A stretch of 64,000 bases of DNA, taken from contig CADAKH010000010.1 of the NCBI GenBank assembly GCA_902788505.1, forward strand, positions 62,001 to 126,000, in the 5' to 3' direction. The notes under the pieces are model-generated. The model made no database searches and was not told the DNA's origin. It saw only the letters and a list, made by a program, of their open reading frames with translations. Source of the DNA: Oscillospiraceae bacterium (lineage in GTDB: Bacteria; Bacillota; Clostridia; Saccharofermentanales; Saccharofermentanaceae). Position 1 is the stretch's first letter; every line of letters starts with the position of its first letter. A program made the position numbers and the translations under genes. Positions 9,072 through 20,419 of this stretch are shown piece by piece.

Positions 9072-10487
9072 TCAATCTTCCTTTCTGTCTCTTTCCATAC
9101 GGCATATGAAAAAGCCTTCGCACTTATCAAGATGCGGGAGAAGCGTGATCATGCCGTTAGCAACGGATTCCTGTCTTTCCTCATCCATATATATGCCTTC
9201 AGGCAGATACTTATCGATGGGAACCGTATGGAATCTCTTATGCTCGGAAAGGAATGTCTCAACCTGATTCTGATTCTCATCGGAATTCAGGGTACATGTG
9301 CAATATATAAGCGTTCCGCCCGGACGGACCATTTTCGATGCATGATCAAGGATCTGATACTGCAAAGGAAGTATCTCGTCGAGTTCGTCGTATGTGAACT
9401 TCTCTCTTATATCGGGCTTTCTGCCTAAAAGGCCAAGACCGCTGCAGGGCACGTCACAGAGAACTATATCGTAGGATCTCTTGGAATCCCTGTCATCCTT
9501 ATTGATGTTTGAGGCATCGGTGCAAAGTGTATCGATGGATGTAAGGCCCAATCGCTTACAATTGTCTTTAACAAGCTTTAATCTGGCCTCATTGATATCA
9601 ACTGCAAGGATGCTTAAGTCGTCCCTGCACATCTGAGCCATATGAGTGGACTTGCCGCCGGGAGCAGCACAGCAGTCAAGGATCTTATCGGCAACTCTCG
9701 GATGGGCTATGTGCGAAGCGAGCATCGCGCCCTGCCCCTGAACAAACATGCCGTACTTATTGAAGCACTCTGTATTTTCGAGGCCGTTAAGACCTCCTGT
9801 TATCTCAACGCAGTCAGGAATGAACCCGCCCTTAACGGCAGTGATCCCTTCCTTTTTGAGCTCTTTAATAAGAGTATCCTGATCCACCTTGTGGGCATCG
9901 AATCTTACAGTGATATGAGCAGGCTCCAGTAAAGCCTTGCCGATCTCAAATGCCGTCTGCTTGCCGAAATCCTTTTTGAAGATACCGTAGATCTCAGGCT
10001 TTAAGGCAACTCTGATACCGGGCTTAAACTGTTCTAAATATCTCTTAGCCTCAGGCGAATCTGTAAACTTCCTTAATACGGCATTTACATAGCCTGATGC
10101 CTTGTGATTGTATTTCTTTGTAAGCTCAACAGCCGAATCCACAGCTGCATAAGCGGGAATATTATTACCGAACTGGATCTGCCAGACTGCCATCCTTATG
10201 GCGGTCCTTGATACAGGATCCATGGACTCGACTTCTTCCTTGGTAATGTGTCTGATAAGGAAATCGATAGTGAAAGAATATGTAAGCGTTCCGTAGAGCA
10301 TTGCCCTTGCGAAATCTATCTTTCTCCCTGCCTCGCTTGCGATCTTGTCCGCCTTCTTGATAACGAGATTTGAATAGGCATCCTTCTCATATACCCAGTA
10401 GAGCATGAGAAAACAGAGTTCTCTCTCATTATCTTCGGCAATGATCTTTTGCAGTTCTTTCTTCTTGTACTTGATCTCGTCAGACAT
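9072..10487 (-). CDS. rsmB: 16S rRNA (cytosine967-C5)-methyltransferase RsmB
   Basis: This enzyme methylates C967 of 16S rRNA. The 471-residue protein has an N-terminal NusB-like RNA-binding domain (about 15-145) and a C-terminal Rossmann methyltransferase domain with the SAM site DCCAAPGGKSTHMA, the catalytic VPCSGLG motif and the second Cys in IYCTCTLN. An AGGAG site precedes the ATG. It follows fmt by ten bases. Confidence 0.95.
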   Translation of the reverse strand: MSDEIKYKKKELQKIIAEDNERELCFLMLYWVYEKDAYSNLVIKKADKIASEAGRKIDFARAMLYGTLTYSFTIDFLIRHITKEEVESMDPVSRTAIRMAVWQIQFGNNIPAYAAVDSAVELTKKYNHKASGYVNAVLRKFTDSPEAKRYLEQFKPGIRVALKPEIYGIFKKDFGKQTAFEIGKALLEPAHITVRFDAHKVDQDTLIKELKKEGITAVKGGFIPDCVEITGGLNGLENTECFNKYGMFVQGQGAMLASHIAHPRVADKILDCCAAPGGKSTHMAQMCRDDLSILAVDINEARLKLVKDNCKRLGLTSIDTLCTDASNINKDDRDSKRSYDIVLCDVPCSGLGLLGRKPDIREKFTYDELDEILPLQYQILDHASKMVRPGGTLIYCTCTLNSDENQNQVETFLSEHKRFHTVPIDKYLPEGIYMDEERQESVANGMITLLPHLDKCEGFFICRMERDRKED

Positions 10488-10497
10488 AGGGCTGCTC

Positions 10498-11457
10498 CTA
10501 AATTATCGGACTTCCTACAGCGAAATTATGTGCGCAGTCCCTTGCATTAAGTCTCTTGCCGCCGGGCTGCTGAAGTTCTTTTACTTTGAGGAAACCGTTG
10601 CCGCACTTAACGATGAGATTCTCGCCTTTTGCTTTTACAACTGTACCTGGCAATGAATCCTTAAGATCATCAGGAATAAGCGACTCATCTTCAACGACTT
10701 CGGAATCAAGGACCTTGAGCTTTTTATCTTCTTTCAGCACAAAAGCTCCCGGCCAGGCACTTAATGCCCTGACTCTGTTATGAATATCTTTTGCATCCTG
10801 ATTCCAGTCAAACTCACCTTCCTCAGGTCTGATCGGCGGACATGCAGTTGCTTTTGAATCGTCCTGCTTTGTTGTTGTCAGCCCGCCTTTGACCCAGCTG
10901 TCGATGATTTCAGGAAGCTTTGCAGCGGATGCTTCGGCAAGCCTCATCATGAGTGATTCTGTATGTTCGTTGGGATCGATCGCAACTTCAACCTTGTCGA
11001 TGATGTCACCGGTATCCATTCCGGCATCCATCTTCATGTATGTAACGCCTGTTACCTTATCACCTTCAAGGATCGCACGCTGAACAGGAGATGCACCTCT
11101 TCTTGCAGGAAGAAGGCTTCCGTGGCAATTAATACAACCATACTTCGGAAGATCCAATACTCTCTGGGGAAGGATCTTTCCGTATGCGGCAGTAACGATA
11201 AGATCAGCCTCATAAGAAGCAAGCTTCTCATATACCTCATCTGTTCTCAAAGTATCAGGCTGATAGACTTCTATTCCCTTCTCCTGTGCAAAAACCTTAA
11301 CCGGAGGCGACGTAAGAATATGCTTTCTTCCGACAGGCTTATCAGGCTGGCAAAGAACCAGGGCAACATTAAAACCTGCATCTGTTAAAGCCTGAAGGTT
11401 TGTACATGCAAACTCAGGCGTACCCATGAATATTACTTTAAGATCGTTACGTTCCAA
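10498..11457 (-). CDS. fmt: Methionyl-tRNA formyltransferase
   Basis: Transfers a formyl group from 10-formyltetrahydrofolate to initiator Met-tRNA. The 319-residue protein begins VIFMGTPEFA, has the catalytic NCHGSLLPARRG segment (SLLP loop and catalytic Asn/His), the folate-binding Asp in KMDAGMDTGDI, and a C-terminal beta-barrel tRNA-binding domain. It starts three bases after the def stop. Def removes the group that Fmt adds, so the pair is functionally as well as physically linked. Confidence 0.96.
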   Translation of the reverse strand: MERNDLKVIFMGTPEFACTNLQALTDAGFNVALVLCQPDKPVGRKHILTSPPVKVFAQEKGIEVYQPDTLRTDEVYEKLASYEADLIVTAAYGKILPQRVLDLPKYGCINCHGSLLPARRGASPVQRAILEGDKVTGVTYMKMDAGMDTGDIIDKVEVAIDPNEHTESLMMRLAEASAAKLPEIIDSWVKGGLTTTKQDDSKATACPPIRPEEGEFDWNQDAKDIHNRVRALSAWPGAFVLKEDKKLKVLDSEVVEDESLIPDDLKDSLPGTVVKAKGENLIVKCGNGFLKVKELQQPGGKRLNARDCAHNFAVGSPII

Positions 11458-11460
11458 ATC

Positions 11461-11946
11461 TTATTCCTCGTCGTCATCGCCTGCTTTATAGACCTTGCCG
11501 TCAACGGACTTGTCGATAAAAAGAATTCCGTTGAGATGATCGTTCTCGTGGCAGATACATCTTGCAAGAAGACCTTCTGCCTCAAGCTCGAACTCATTGC
11601 CGTCACGGTCTGTCGCCTTGATCTTAACGTATTCAGGTCTTTCAACTGCACATGTCTTGCCGGGAACGGAAAGGCATCCCTCATTATCTGTCTGTGAACC
11701 TGATGTCTCAATGATCTCGGGATTGATGAACTCTATCTTGCCGTGTTCGTCGCCGACATCGATTACGAAAACTCTTCTCAATACACCAACCTGGGGAGCT
11801 GCAATACCGATACCTCTGCCTTCGAAGTACATCGTATCAGCCATATCATCCAGAAGCTTTATGATCCTCGGAGTGATCTCATCTACGGGTCTGCTTGTTT
11901 TCCTGAGGAGCGGATCGCCCTCCAAAACCAAATTTCTTAAAGCCAT
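11461..11946 (-). CDS. def: Peptide deformylase
   Basis: A metalloenzyme that removes the N-formyl group from nascent proteins. It has all three signature motifs: [18 protein letters not shown] with the metal-ligand Cys, and HENDHLNG with the two metal-ligand His and catalytic Glu. I start it at 11946 (MALRNL, 161 residues), where GGAGG lies eight bases upstream; the reading from 11976 adds ten residues upstream of that site. It is the first gene of the nine-gene leftward operon and has a good promoter about 35 bases upstream. Confidence 0.95.
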   Translation of the reverse strand: MALRNLVLEGDPLLRKTSRPVDEITPRIIKLLDDMADTMYFEGRGIGIAAPQVGVLRRVFVIDVGDEHGKIEFINPEIIETSGSQTDNEGCLSVPGKTCAVERPEYVKIKATDRDGNEFELEAEGLLARCICHENDHLNGILFIDKSVDGKVYKAGDDDEE

Positions 11947-11978
11947 ATGCGGCCTCCAATCAATATTTTTACACATAT

Positions 11979-12006
11979 ATTATAAATTATATATTTTAGT
12001 AAACAA
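11979..12006 (-). promoter_or_regulatory. SigA-type promoter of the def operon
   Basis: On the minus strand TTGTTT (12006-12001) and TATAAT (11984-11979) are separated by 16 bases, with an AT-rich spacer. The predicted start lies about 25 bases before the def ATG. Confidence 0.72.
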
Positions 12007-12050
12007 GTTGAGTCCGTGAGGGCATATTGCTGTCATTATTATCGGTTCTA

Positions 12051-12235
12051 TACCGCCCCAAACGTGAAAATCACAATTAAGGCGGTATCATAAGCCACTT
12101 TTGGGCTCAAATCTCCGAATAAAACACCGCCACAAACACGAAAATCACAATTAAGGCGGTATCATAAGCCACTTTTGGGCTCAAATCTCCAAATAAAATA
12201 CCGCCACAAACACGAAAAGCGCAATTGGGGCGGTT
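12051..12235. repeat. Tandem array, 74-bp period, of 37-bp units with inverted ends
   Basis: Three 37-bp units at 12051-12087, 12125-12161 and 12199-12235 each begin TACCGCC (CACCGCC in the second) and end GGCGGTA or GGCGGTT, so each can fold into a 6-7 bp stem with a loop of about 23 bases. Between them lie two nearly identical 37-bp spacers, giving an exact 74-bp period. The array fills most of the 313-base gap between ahcY and def. No ORF or U-tract terminator is seen in the gap. The same unit type recurs at 34916-35206. Confidence 0.9.
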
Positions 12236-12259
12236 TAAGCAACTAATTTATAACAGATA

Positions 12260-13519
12260 TCAAAGATCCCAGGAACTGATGTACTTCTCCTGTTCGGGAG
12301 TAAGCTTGTCAATTGAGATTCCCTTTGTATTAAGCAGTATCTCTGCAACACGGTTGTCGATGACCTCAGGTGTCTGATAAACATCGATGGGAAGTCTCTC
12401 AGGGTTATTAGCGATATACATAGCGGACTGTGCCTGGAGAGCAAAGCTCATGTCCATGATCTCAACAGGGTGTCCGTCACCTGAAGCAAGATTTACAAGA
12501 CGGCCTTCTGCGATAACACATACGGTATTACCGTTATTGAGCTTGTAGCCGATAATGTTATTTCTGAGCTCAGTGCTATCTACACACATCTTCTTTAATT
12601 CGGCAACGCTTACTTCGCAATCGAAATGGCCTGCATTGCAGCAGACTGCGCCATCTTTCATGGCTTCGAAGTGTCTTCCGATGATAACGTCCTTGCAGCC
12701 TGTAACGGTTACAAAGAAGTCGCCCAAAGGAGCAGCCTCGTCCATCGTCATTACCTGATAGCCTTCCATGATGGCTTCGCATGCCTTAACAGGATCGATC
12801 TCTGTAACGATAACCTTGGCGCCAAGGCCTTTTGCTCTCATAGCAACGCCTCTGCCGCACATTCCGTAGCCTGCTACTACAACTGTCTTTCCTGCAACAA
12901 CAAGATTTGTTGTTGCCATTATTGCTGTCCATACGGATTGACCTGTGCCGAATCTGTTGTCGAAAAGATGCTTGCATCTTGCATCGTTTACTGCGATTAC
13001 GGGATAAAGGAGCTTATTCTCGCCCTTAAGGATCTCAAGTCTGTGGACGCCGGTTGTAGTCTCTTCACAGCCGCCCCTGAGGTTTTTTGCAAGATCCTGC
13101 ATCTCGGAGTGAAGGAGCAAAGCAAAGTCTCCGCCGTCATCGATTACGATGTCAGGTTTGAAGGCCAAAGCACTTCTTAATCTGTTCCAGTAATGATCTT
13201 CATCGTCACCATGAACAGCATAGACATTCATGATATCAAGAGAAGCCAGGCCAGCTGCTACGTCATCTTGTGTGGATAACGGGTTACATCCTGTAAGCGC
13301 AACTTCAGCGCCTCCCCTGGCAAGTGCTCTGGCAAGGCATGCTGTTTTCGCTTCTACGTGAACTGAGACAGAAATCTTAAGACCGGCAAACGGCTGCTTC
13401 TCGATAAGCTCAGCCTCAATAGCTCTTAATACGGGCATGTTGCGGTAAGCCCATTCGATCTTTTCAAGACCGGTCTTAGCGAGATTGATATCTTTTACTT
13501 CGTAATTAAACTTTCCCAT
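12260..13519 (-). CDS. ahcY: S-adenosylhomocysteine hydrolase (short form)
   Basis: Hydrolyses S-adenosylhomocysteine, the product of SAM methyl transfer, to adenosine and homocysteine. The 419-residue protein has the substrate motif GGCEETTTGVHRL, the SVWTAIMATTN segment and the NAD-binding VVAGYGMCGRGVA loop. It lacks the insertion and the Lys/Tyr tail of the long bacterial and eukaryotic enzymes and ends LTPEQEKYISSWDL, like archaeal and Thermotoga-type enzymes. AAGGAGA precedes the ATG. It follows pnp by ten bases. Many Firmicutes use Pfs/LuxS instead. Confidence 0.94.
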   Translation of the reverse strand: MGKFNYEVKDINLAKTGLEKIEWAYRNMPVLRAIEAELIEKQPFAGLKISVSVHVEAKTACLARALARGGAEVALTGCNPLSTQDDVAAGLASLDIMNVYAVHGDDEDHYWNRLRSALAFKPDIVIDDGGDFALLLHSEMQDLAKNLRGGCEETTTGVHRLEILKGENKLLYPVIAVNDARCKHLFDNRFGTGQSVWTAIMATTNLVVAGKTVVVAGYGMCGRGVAMRAKGLGAKVIVTEIDPVKACEAIMEGYQVMTMDEAAPLGDFFVTVTGCKDVIIGRHFEAMKDGAVCCNAGHFDCEVSVAELKKMCVDSTELRNNIIGYKLNNGNTVCVIAEGRLVNLASGDGHPVEIMDMSFALQAQSAMYIANNPERLPIDVYQTPEVIDNRVAEILLNTKGISIDKLTPEQEKYISSWDL

Positions 13520-13529
13520 TATTATCTCC

Positions 13530-14375
13530 TTAGAGGTTTATACGTCTTATGAATTCTTTAACCACTGCACAGCTGTTCTCGGATGCCAGCGCAGCATTAT
13601 CGAGAACTTCCTGCTCTGAAAGCGCCTGACCTGTGATGCCTGCCGCCATATTGGTAATGCAGGACATTGCGGCAACTCTAATGCCCATATGGGATGCGGC
13701 AATTGCCTCAGGTACAGTAGACATGCCTACGCAGTCTGCACCAAGTATTCTCCATGCCCTGATCTCAGCAGGTGTCTCATACTGAGGGCCCTTGGAATAT
13801 GCATAAACGCCGCGGCTTATCCTTATCTTGAGGTCGCGCGCGCAATTGACCAGAGTATCAGTAAGCTCAGGATCGTAAACATGGCACTGATCCGGGAATC
13901 TCGTACCGAATTCAGCAATGTTGGGACCTCTTAATACAGGCTCCGCATGGAAAGAAAGGTGGTCAGTGATTGCTACGAGTTCAGGTACTTTCATATCGAG
14001 ATTAATGCCGCCTGAAGCGTTGGTCAGAAGAAGTGCCTTAACACCCAATCTTCCCATTACCCTGACATAGAAAGTAACGGTCTCGATCGGATAACCTTCG
14101 TAGTAGTGGAATCTGCCGTTCATCATGAAAACGGGCTTTCCTGAAAGCGTTCCGATCAAAAGAGAGCCCTTGTGGCCCGGTGCAGTTGAGACCGGGAATC
14201 CGGGAATGTCCTTATAAGAGATTTCAATGGCATCTTCAGCCATTGATGACAAAGGACCAAGACCGGAACCCAGGACTATGCAAACAGAAGGGATCTCTTT
14301 TCCTGCCAAGACACCTCTGATATATTCAGCGGCGCCGTCTACGGTTTTAATAAACTCAGAAATATCGGTAATCAT
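13530..14375 (-). CDS. punA: Purine nucleoside phosphorylase, class II trimeric
   Basis: Cleaves purine nucleosides with phosphate to base and ribose 1-phosphate. The 281-residue protein has VLGSGLGPLS, GHKGSLLIG, GRFHYYEGY, LTNASGGIN, GPQYETPAEIRA, VGMSTVPE and TNMAAGI; the Asn of the last motif fits 6-oxopurines such as inosine and guanosine. The ATG at 14375 has no ribosome site: GTTTTC lies directly before it and a TATAAT box ends seven bases upstream, suggesting a leaderless mRNA. Upstream in-frame starts would lie inside the secA terminator. It forms an operon with ahcY. Confidence 0.92.
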   Translation of the reverse strand: MITDISEFIKTVDGAAEYIRGVLAGKEIPSVCIVLGSGLGPLSSMAEDAIEISYKDIPGFPVSTAPGHKGSLLIGTLSGKPVFMMNGRFHYYEGYPIETVTFYVRVMGRLGVKALLLTNASGGINLDMKVPELVAITDHLSFHAEPVLRGPNIAEFGTRFPDQCHVYDPELTDTLVNCARDLKIRISRGVYAYSKGPQYETPAEIRAWRILGADCVGMSTVPEAIAASHMGIRVAAMSCITNMAAGITGQALSEQEVLDNAALASENSCAVVKEFIRRINL

Positions 14376-14412
14376 GAAAACATTATATATTATTCTTCTG
14401 CATTTTACCGAG

Positions 14413-14450
14413 TAAAAAACGGAGTATCTTTCATCTCGAAAAATACCCCG
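14413..14450 (-). terminator. Terminator after secA
   Basis: On the minus strand a 13-bp stem (CGGGGTATTTTTC with GAAAGATACTCCG, containing G-T pairs) closes a GAGAT loop and is followed by six T. It ends the secA transcript about 25 bases after the stop codon. Confidence 0.88.
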
Positions 14451-14473
14451 CAAAAATTTAAATCAAATTGTTA

Positions 14474-17269
<2,796 letters not shown>

Positions 17270-17281
17270 TTTGTACCTTCA

Positions 17282-17704
17282 TCATTCCTGTTCTTTATTT
17301 TGTTCGGCAGCTTCCTTGAGTCTGTTCAGTGCCGTTCTGTATCCGCCGTCCGGATTCACATAGCAGTTCTTGACTCTCGAAATCGTCGTGGAGCTGACCT
17401 TTGTGGAAGATCTGGCTTTGCCACGTGCTCTGCCTGTTGATTTCTTGCCATCATCCGCTTTTGAGTCTGCTTCAGCCTCAGCGGGAGAGATCTCTTTGAT
17501 TATCTCCTCGTAACTTTTACCCTGTTCGATCCTTCTTACGATCTGCCAGCGGTGAAGGAAGGAATGCAGCTCATTTATCGAGCAGAGATCCACAAAGAAC
17601 TTATGCATCTCGGAGCTGTCCCTCATCGTCAGCATGGCGTTATAAAGATCGGTTAATTCCTCCAATTCACTCTCAGTAAAATGAGCGTCCTTAATGTCAT
17701 CCAT
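17282..17704 (-). CDS. yerC: YerC/TrpR-like DNA-binding protein with a basic insert
   Basis: Resembles the YerC/YecD branch of the TrpR family, small dimeric helix-turn-helix regulators. Residues 12-72 fit the family (MRDSSEMHKFFVDLCSINEL then RRIEQGKSYEEIIKEIS) and so do residues 104-132 (STTISRVKNCYVNPDGGYRT). Between them, in the turn of the helix-turn-helix, sits an insert of about 30 residues rich in Lys, Arg, Ala and Ser (17396-17488), which raises the length from about 100 to 140. There is no frameshift. It lies between a small membrane protein gene and secA. Confidence 0.8.
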   Translation of the reverse strand: MDDIKDAHFTESELEELTDLYNAMLTMRDSSEMHKFFVDLCSINELHSFLHRWQIVRRIEQGKSYEEIIKEISPAEAEADSKADDGKKSTGRARGKARSSTKVSSTTISRVKNCYVNPDGGYRTALNRLKEAAEQNKEQE

Positions 17705-17723
17705 CTTGTTACCTACCCCGAAA

Positions 17724-17957
17724 TCACGAAACGACTCTCATGATATAATCCCAAAGCGGCTTGGTATAACCCATGTAAACCGCAATAAAGAAAGCAGTAA
17801 GGATAACCACTGCAAGAATACCCAGAAGCAATCTGGAGAAAATGAGATTGGTCTTTGCTTTTCTAAGCGAATCCCCAATAGATAGCGACGCGGTCTTGTC
17901 CGTAGTGATCTTGGAATTAGCAAGACTCGGGCGCCTTACGCTGTTATCATGTCTCAA
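17724..17957 (-). CDS. Small single-pass membrane protein
   Basis: A 77-residue protein with a polar N-terminus, one transmembrane helix at about residues 44-64 (LLLGILAVVILTAFFIAVYM) and a short C-terminal tail. I recognise no family. The start is the TTG at 17957, where GGAGG lies eight bases upstream. An ATG out of frame inside that gap is one base from GGAGG, too close, and opens only five codons. It is the first gene of the transcript leading into yerC and secA, with its own promoter. Confidence 0.7.
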   Translation of the reverse strand: MRHDNSVRRPSLANSKITTDKTASLSIGDSLRKAKTNLIFSRLLLGILAVVILTAFFIAVYMGYTKPLWDYIMRVVS

Positions 17958-17984
17958 TGTTCATACCTCCAAACATACTCATAC

Positions 17985-18013
17985 ATAATAACGCATTCTT
18001 TATTTTAATACAA
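17985..18013 (-). promoter_or_regulatory. Promoter of the yerC-secA transcript
   Basis: On the minus strand TTGTAT (18013-18008) and TATTAT (17990-17985) are spaced by 17 bases, about 30 bases before the TTG of the small membrane protein gene. Confidence 0.65.
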
Positions 18014-18022
18014 TAAAGGGAA

Positions 18023-19045
18023 CTACCCGGCCTGATACTTCTCAGAGGTGCCGCATTCGTATATATCAAGTATAACACCCTGAACAAAGGCATATCCTTT
18101 GAGATCTTCTACAGCTTCTCTGCCTGCCGGTCCTGAGTTTTCGGGTATTATCACCGTAAGATGTCTGGAATCCACATGATCCACCGTATAAGTCTTACCG
18201 TTGATCACCGCTGACTGTGGCTCAAACGCACTTATCGAACGGATATCATCCTTGATCTTCTTTTGGATATTTGAGATGTCCTGATAGTATGGAGACGTAA
18301 GATCGATACTTCTGATGGCCGTAATCTCGCCGCCTTCAACCGAATCTATCACAGGGAATGTCTTGGGAAGATTGGCCCCGTACCTTTCCCGGAACGCATC
18401 TCCCCTGTCGAAATTGCTCAATGACCATATATCGTCCTGTGAGTTTTCCCCTTCAGACTGTTTGTGTTCTTCATTTTGAAGCATCAGCACGGGATCACCG
18501 TAAAGCGGTATCACCGAGTAAATACTCCGGTATCTTCTTCCTGCGATCGTTACCACCGAGTATTCCGTAGTAACTTCGATTATGTGGTGTTCGTCGCTGA
18601 TCTCAAAAAACACATCTATCTCGTCAGGAACGAAAAACTCGGAACCGCCATTTCTCTCGATATATCCGCTCCTTATCTGTTCTTCCATTGTATGCGAGAA
18701 AACACCCTGAAGGATCAGTTCTTTCATTGTGTGTCCCGTAGCATCGTCTATTCCCATACTGACGGACAGAACCTTTGAGACGACATCAGCACCCTTCGTA
18801 TCACCTATCCCGAGATCAGGGAAAGCATTGACCGCAGTCGACATAAAGTCACCCGCAGGCACTGAAACGGGATATAGCAAAGACATCTTCTCGCATGTCT
18901 GCTCGACAGATCTTCTCATAAGTATATCCGTGCGGTAGTAATCAATGGCACTTATAACAGATGCAAGAAATACCAGCGTTATTGTAAATGCTATTGCAGC
19001 TTCTATCGTCACCTGTCCCCTTTTACTGTTCCTGTAAGTCCTCAT
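18023..19045 (-). CDS. TadE-like pseudopilin protein
   Basis: A 340-residue membrane-anchored protein with the TadE/TadG-type start: a short basic stretch (KRGQ), then TIEAAIAFTITLVFLASVIS, whose EAA-phenylalanine pattern resembles the pilin-like helix. The remaining 300 residues are extracytoplasmic and of unknown fold. I prefer the ATG at 19045 (MRTYRN), which has AAAGGAG seven bases upstream, over the ATG at 19051, which is one base from that site. It is the last of three genes; the upstream stop codon overlaps its ribosome site. Confidence 0.7.
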   Translation of the reverse strand: MRTYRNSKRGQVTIEAAIAFTITLVFLASVISAIDYYRTDILMRRSVEQTCEKMSLLYPVSVPAGDFMSTAVNAFPDLGIGDTKGADVVSKVLSVSMGIDDATGHTMKELILQGVFSHTMEEQIRSGYIERNGGSEFFVPDEIDVFFEISDEHHIIEVTTEYSVVTIAGRRYRSIYSVIPLYGDPVLMLQNEEHKQSEGENSQDDIWSLSNFDRGDAFRERYGANLPKTFPVIDSVEGGEITAIRSIDLTSPYYQDISNIQKKIKDDIRSISAFEPQSAVINGKTYTVDHVDSRHLTVIIPENSGPAGREAVEDLKGYAFVQGVILDIYECGTSEKYQAG

Positions 19046-19057
19046 TGTCATGCTCCT

Positions 19058-20419
19058 TTATTCGTACAGCTGATAAGATTTTGTGACAGAATAGGTCTCT
19101 CCCCTGTAATCTGCTTCCAGCGTAATTCCCTTATAAAGCGTTCCGTAATCCCGGTTAATGACTTCCAGGCTTCTTTCAAGAAGTTCATCTGAAGGCGTGC
19201 ATAAACAGAACAGATAAAGGAAATCCCTGTAACTGAAAGTAACCATCTGAACTTTCTCATACTCGAAAATGATTACACGCTTACCATTAGTGAGCGCTAT
19301 ATAGTCCTTATAAGACTGAACGATTGCGCAATAATAAGTAAGTCCTGCCGCGATCAGCTTCGGATCGATATTGACGGCGCCTTCGCTCACTGCCGATATG
19401 ATCGTTGAGATTATCTCGCCTAAGACCAGCATTGTGTTTCTGAACTTTTCGTCTGCGAAGTCCTTCAGCATGTTCGATACGATAAGGACCTGAACTATCA
19501 TGAAATCAACCTTGAAACAGGCGGGATACTCATCGAGACCTGTGATAATGTATTCGACATCAGCCCTTTTATCACCGTGGATATCCTTGAATCCGGTGCC
19601 CGTGATGGACGAATCTCCTTCAGGAGCAAAACAGCAGTCGAAGTTATATGCACAGTAATGAGAGATATTCATCTTGCTCATTAAAGGATCCGAGGAGTCA
19701 GAAAGATGGTCCATTGTGCTTTCCAACATCGACATGGTGTCAAGAAGAGCTTCCCATTCTGCAATATCGATATCTATGTCCAGTTCCAGATTCCTTATGG
19801 CTTCCTTGTAATCAGAGCTTAATGTATCCATATCAGAAGCTTCTTCCAACAGTTCATCGATATTGAGCTTTTCACCTGCTTTCCCTATCCACTCAGATGC
19901 TGATTCGGTGCCTTTGATAATATCGGACACATAACCCGATGCCGGACTTTGCATGAACTCACTGACCTTGCCGAAGACATTGTTCTCATCGATCTCACGG
20001 ATTAATTCAGCATATCCTTCAACAACAGATCTGACGCTGATACCCGTTCCTCTGTACCAGTAATATGAGTTGATCGCTTTTTTCAGATCTTCAGTCGTGA
20101 ATTCGTAAGTCTCAGAGACAAATAACGTTGATCTTGAAGTCAGGCCGTTGATCTCCAAAGCTTTGTTGAAGCAGTCATCATCGATCTGATCCATCGTAAA
20201 TGCATAGATCCCATACACATCGAAAAGCTGTCTGTTGTAGTCGGAAAGAATCGTGTCAATCTGAGTCTTAAGTGCTGTATTCACACTGAGTGCGTAATCA
20301 AGGTTCCAGACAAATGCAACGAAGGTGCATTCGATAAGGATCACGGCCGACATGATCACTGCAAGAAATATGGAAGATGCACCGTGCCTGTTTTTTTTGT
20401 GCTTATCAGTTCTCTTCAT
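19058..20419 (-). CDS. DUF5702-like secreted membrane protein, TadG type
   Basis: A 453-residue protein with an N-terminal anchor (HGASSIFLAVIMSAVILIEC) followed by VNTALKTQIDTILSDYNRQL and FDVYGIYAF, the pattern of DUF5702 proteins found beside TadE genes in Clostridia. The large remainder is predicted extracytoplasmic and contains stretches of acidic helices. AGGAGG lies upstream of the ATG, which overlaps the end of the previous gene by 14 bases. Function unknown; probably part of a surface or pilus-like structure. Confidence 0.65.
   Translation of the reverse strand: MKRTDKHKKNRHGASSIFLAVIMSAVILIECTFVAFVWNLDYALSVNTALKTQIDTILSDYNRQLFDVYGIYAFTMDQIDDDCFNKALEINGLTSRSTLFVSETYEFTTEDLKKAINSYYWYRGTGISVRSVVEGYAELIREIDENNVFGKVSEFMQSPASGYVSDIIKGTESASEWIGKAGEKLNIDELLEEASDMDTLSSDYKEAIRNLELDIDIDIAEWEALLDTMSMLESTMDHLSDSSDPLMSKMNISHYCAYNFDCCFAPEGDSSITGTGFKDIHGDKRADVEYIITGLDEYPACFKVDFMIVQVLIVSNMLKDFADEKFRNTMLVLGEIISTIISAVSEGAVNIDPKLIAAGLTYYCAIVQSYKDYIALTNGKRVIIFEYEKVQMVTFSYRDFLYLFCLCTPSDELLERSLEVINRDYGTLYKGITLEADYRGETYSVTKSYQLYE

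Noticed and set aside
12051-12235. CRISPR array
   Set aside because: The spacers between units are nearly identical to each other, the opposite of a CRISPR array, and the units are hairpin-forming.
14376-14473. SAH or SAM riboswitch before pnp-ahcY
   Set aside because: The gap is 98 bases, of which 38 form the secA terminator; no conserved aptamer motifs are visible.
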